This document shows, piece by piece, positions 12,534 to 13,436 of a DNA stretch of 13,436 nucleotides (within the stretch, counting starts at the first letter, position 1; each line of letters begins with the position of its first letter). The position numbers and the translations under genes were made by a program. Below the pieces are notes generated by a model, which was given only the letters and a program-made list of their open reading frames with translations, had not been told where the DNA came from and ran no database searches. Source of the stretch: an uncultured Methanomassiliicoccales archaeon (GTDB taxonomy: Archaea; Thermoplasmatota; Thermoplasmata; Methanomassiliicoccales; Methanomethylophilaceae). The DNA is taken from contig CAKQHC010000036.1 of assembly GCA_934234005.1 (NCBI GenBank), positions 1 to 13,436 of the forward strand, written 5' to 3'.

Positions 12534-13160
12534 ATGACCGACGAGTCAATTACACCCGCTAACACGGACCTTTTGGTTCTTGAGGACGTTTACCTTACAT
12601 CAGGTGTACACATCGGAACACAGCAGAAATCTGCCGACATGAAAGAATTCATCTACAAGGTCAGGCAGGACGGACTTTACGTCCTCAACGTTGCAAAAAC
12701 CGACGAGAGGATCAGAGCTGCATCCGCATTCCTTTCACGTTACGACCCCAGGCGCATTCTTGTTGTTTCCGCCAGGCAGTACGGACAGAAACCCGCAAGA
12801 GAGTTCTCCAAAGCCATCGGAGCACCTGCCTTCGCCGGACGTTTCGTTCCCGGAACCCTGACCAACCCCGCCAACCCCAACTTCATCGAGCCCGAAGTCA
12901 TCGTTGTTACCGACCCTGCCGCAGACAGGCAGGCACTCAACGAAGCACTCAACCTCGGAATCCCGATCGTTGCAATGTGCGATGCCAACAACGAAACCCG
13001 CAACGTCGATCTCGTCATTCCTACCAACAACAAGGGAAGACGTGCACTCGCATGCATCTACTGGCTCCTCGCAAGGGAAGTCCTCGTAGCACGCGGAGAC
13101 CTTAAGGACCCCGCCGATTTCAACATGGAAATCGAAGACTTCGAAGCCAAGCTGATTTAA
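12534..13160 (+). CDS. rps2: Small-subunit ribosomal protein uS2
   Basis: Component of the 30S subunit. The 208-residue length is typical of archaeal uS2. Family landmarks are [10 protein letters not shown] (21-30), [15 protein letters not shown] (46-60), [17 protein letters not shown] (69-85, partial), [19 protein letters not shown] (102-120) and the [12 protein letters not shown] ... [12 protein letters not shown] stretch (127-153). The start has GAGG seven bases upstream. It follows rpoK by 11 bases, and a strong hairpin terminator lies 22 bases after the stop, so the operon ends here. Confidence 0.97.
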   Translation: MTDESITPANTDLLVLEDVYLTSGVHIGTQQKSADMKEFIYKVRQDGLYVLNVAKTDERIRAASAFLSRYDPRRILVVSARQYGQKPAREFSKAIGAPAFAGRFVPGTLTNPANPNFIEPEVIVVTDPAADRQALNEALNLGIPIVAMCDANNETRNVDLVIPTNNKGRRALACIYWLLAREVLVARGDLKDPADFNMEIEDFEAKLI

Positions 13161-13182
13161 ATACAAATCAACAAACAAATTA

Positions 13183-13210
13183 CCGCAGACTTGTCTGCGG
13201 GATTTTTTTT
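13183..13210 (+). terminator. Terminator of the rpoK-rps2 operon
   Basis: CCGCAGAC and GTCTGCGG form an 8-bp perfect inverted repeat (drawn as 7 bp with a CTTG loop), followed after two bases by eight T (13203-13210). Confidence 0.9.
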
Positions 13211-13335
13211 CAAAATGCATTTCAAAGATTATAATTAGGCTATTCGATACGGGCATGTGTATTTTCATGTCTGTATTTCATATAGTGATTCAAAATATGC
13301 CAATCCAGTTTTTCACTGACTGCATCCACTGAATC

Positions 13336-13346
13336 TTTTTAAATAC
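13336..13346 (+). promoter_or_regulatory. TATA box of the partial gene at the right edge
   Basis: TTTTTAAATAC is centred 29 bases before the ATG at 13370, in the position seen for other leaderless genes in this window. Confidence 0.55.
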
Positions 13347-13369
13347 AGAACAACAATAATTATTGCTTC

Positions 13370-13436
13370 ATGCACGAAGCCGGTGAATTCAAATTGTTGA
13401 TACCTCAGGCAGGAAAGAACGATTTCAAGGTAATCC
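13370..13436 (+). CDS. Start of an unidentified gene, cut off by the window edge
   Basis: Only the first 22 residues (beginning MHEAGEFKLLIPQAGK) are visible, too few to name a family. The frame is open to the end, and a TATA box 29 bases upstream with no Shine-Dalgarno site suggests a leaderless message. It is separated from rps2 by a terminator and a 159-base AT-rich gap, so it is a new transcription unit. Confidence 0.55.
   Translation, partial: MHEAGEFKLLIPQAGKNDFKVI

Noticed and set aside
13285..13335. C/D box small RNA in the gap before the right-edge gene
   Set aside because: A CTGA is present, but the candidate C box (AGTGATT) does not match RTGATGA and no paired internal boxes are seen.

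Overview
The window is archaeal chromosomal DNA, almost certainly from a euryarchaeon. Archaea-specific or archaeal-type genes lie side by side: a proteasome-activating nucleotidase (PAN), single-chain replication protein A with an RPA-associated protein, the CTP-dependent riboflavin kinase/regulator fusion, the formate-dependent purine enzyme PurP, a GPN-loop GTPase, MBF1, RpoK and uS2. TATA boxes sit about 25-30 nt before many starts. The best guess is a methanogen of Thermoplasmatota/Methanomassiliicoccales type. This is inference: PAN argues against Thermoplasma itself, and none of the 14 complete genes ends in TAG, as expected where TAG is rare or encodes pyrrolysine. There are no rRNAs, tRNAs, CRISPR arrays, transposases or integrases, so this is ordinary core genome.

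Layout. Positions 1-4697 are all on the minus strand: purP, then a class I aminotransferase, then a class V aminotransferase coupled to serA (serA runs off the left edge). The last two fit the phosphoserine/serine branch: SerA oxidises 3-phosphoglycerate and the class V enzyme is placed to transaminate the product. A 270-base gap with divergent promoters (4698-4966) leads to the plus-strand pair rpa and rpa-associated gene (4967-7197), translationally coupled and closed by a hairpin terminator. Convergent to it is rbkR/ribK (7265-7921, minus). A two-gene minus-strand operon of membrane proteins (DUF998-like plus a 122-residue protein of unknown function) follows, divergent from a plus-strand GPN-loop GTPase (9088-9855). 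The GTPase converges on PAN (9891-11129, minus) across a bidirectional terminator. PAN is divergent from MBF1 (plus). MBF1 converges tightly on a DUF2240 gene (minus), which is divergent from the rpoK-rps2 operon (plus). A leaderless-looking partial gene begins at 13370 and leaves the window.

Two themes stand out. First, expression signals are very compact: most first genes of transcripts have a TATA-like box 25-30 nt before the ATG and no Shine-Dalgarno sequence, while downstream or longer-leader genes (serA, the class V aminotransferase, the 122-residue protein, rpoK, rps2) do have one. Second, alternating GCGCGC tracts occur in three intergenic promoter regions (2291-2313, 11147-11154, 12258-12266), and I noticed none in the genes. 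Two of these lie inside larger repeats. I found no convincing new multi-gene system; the best candidates for something undescribed are the GC-tract promoter elements and the small membrane-protein operon.
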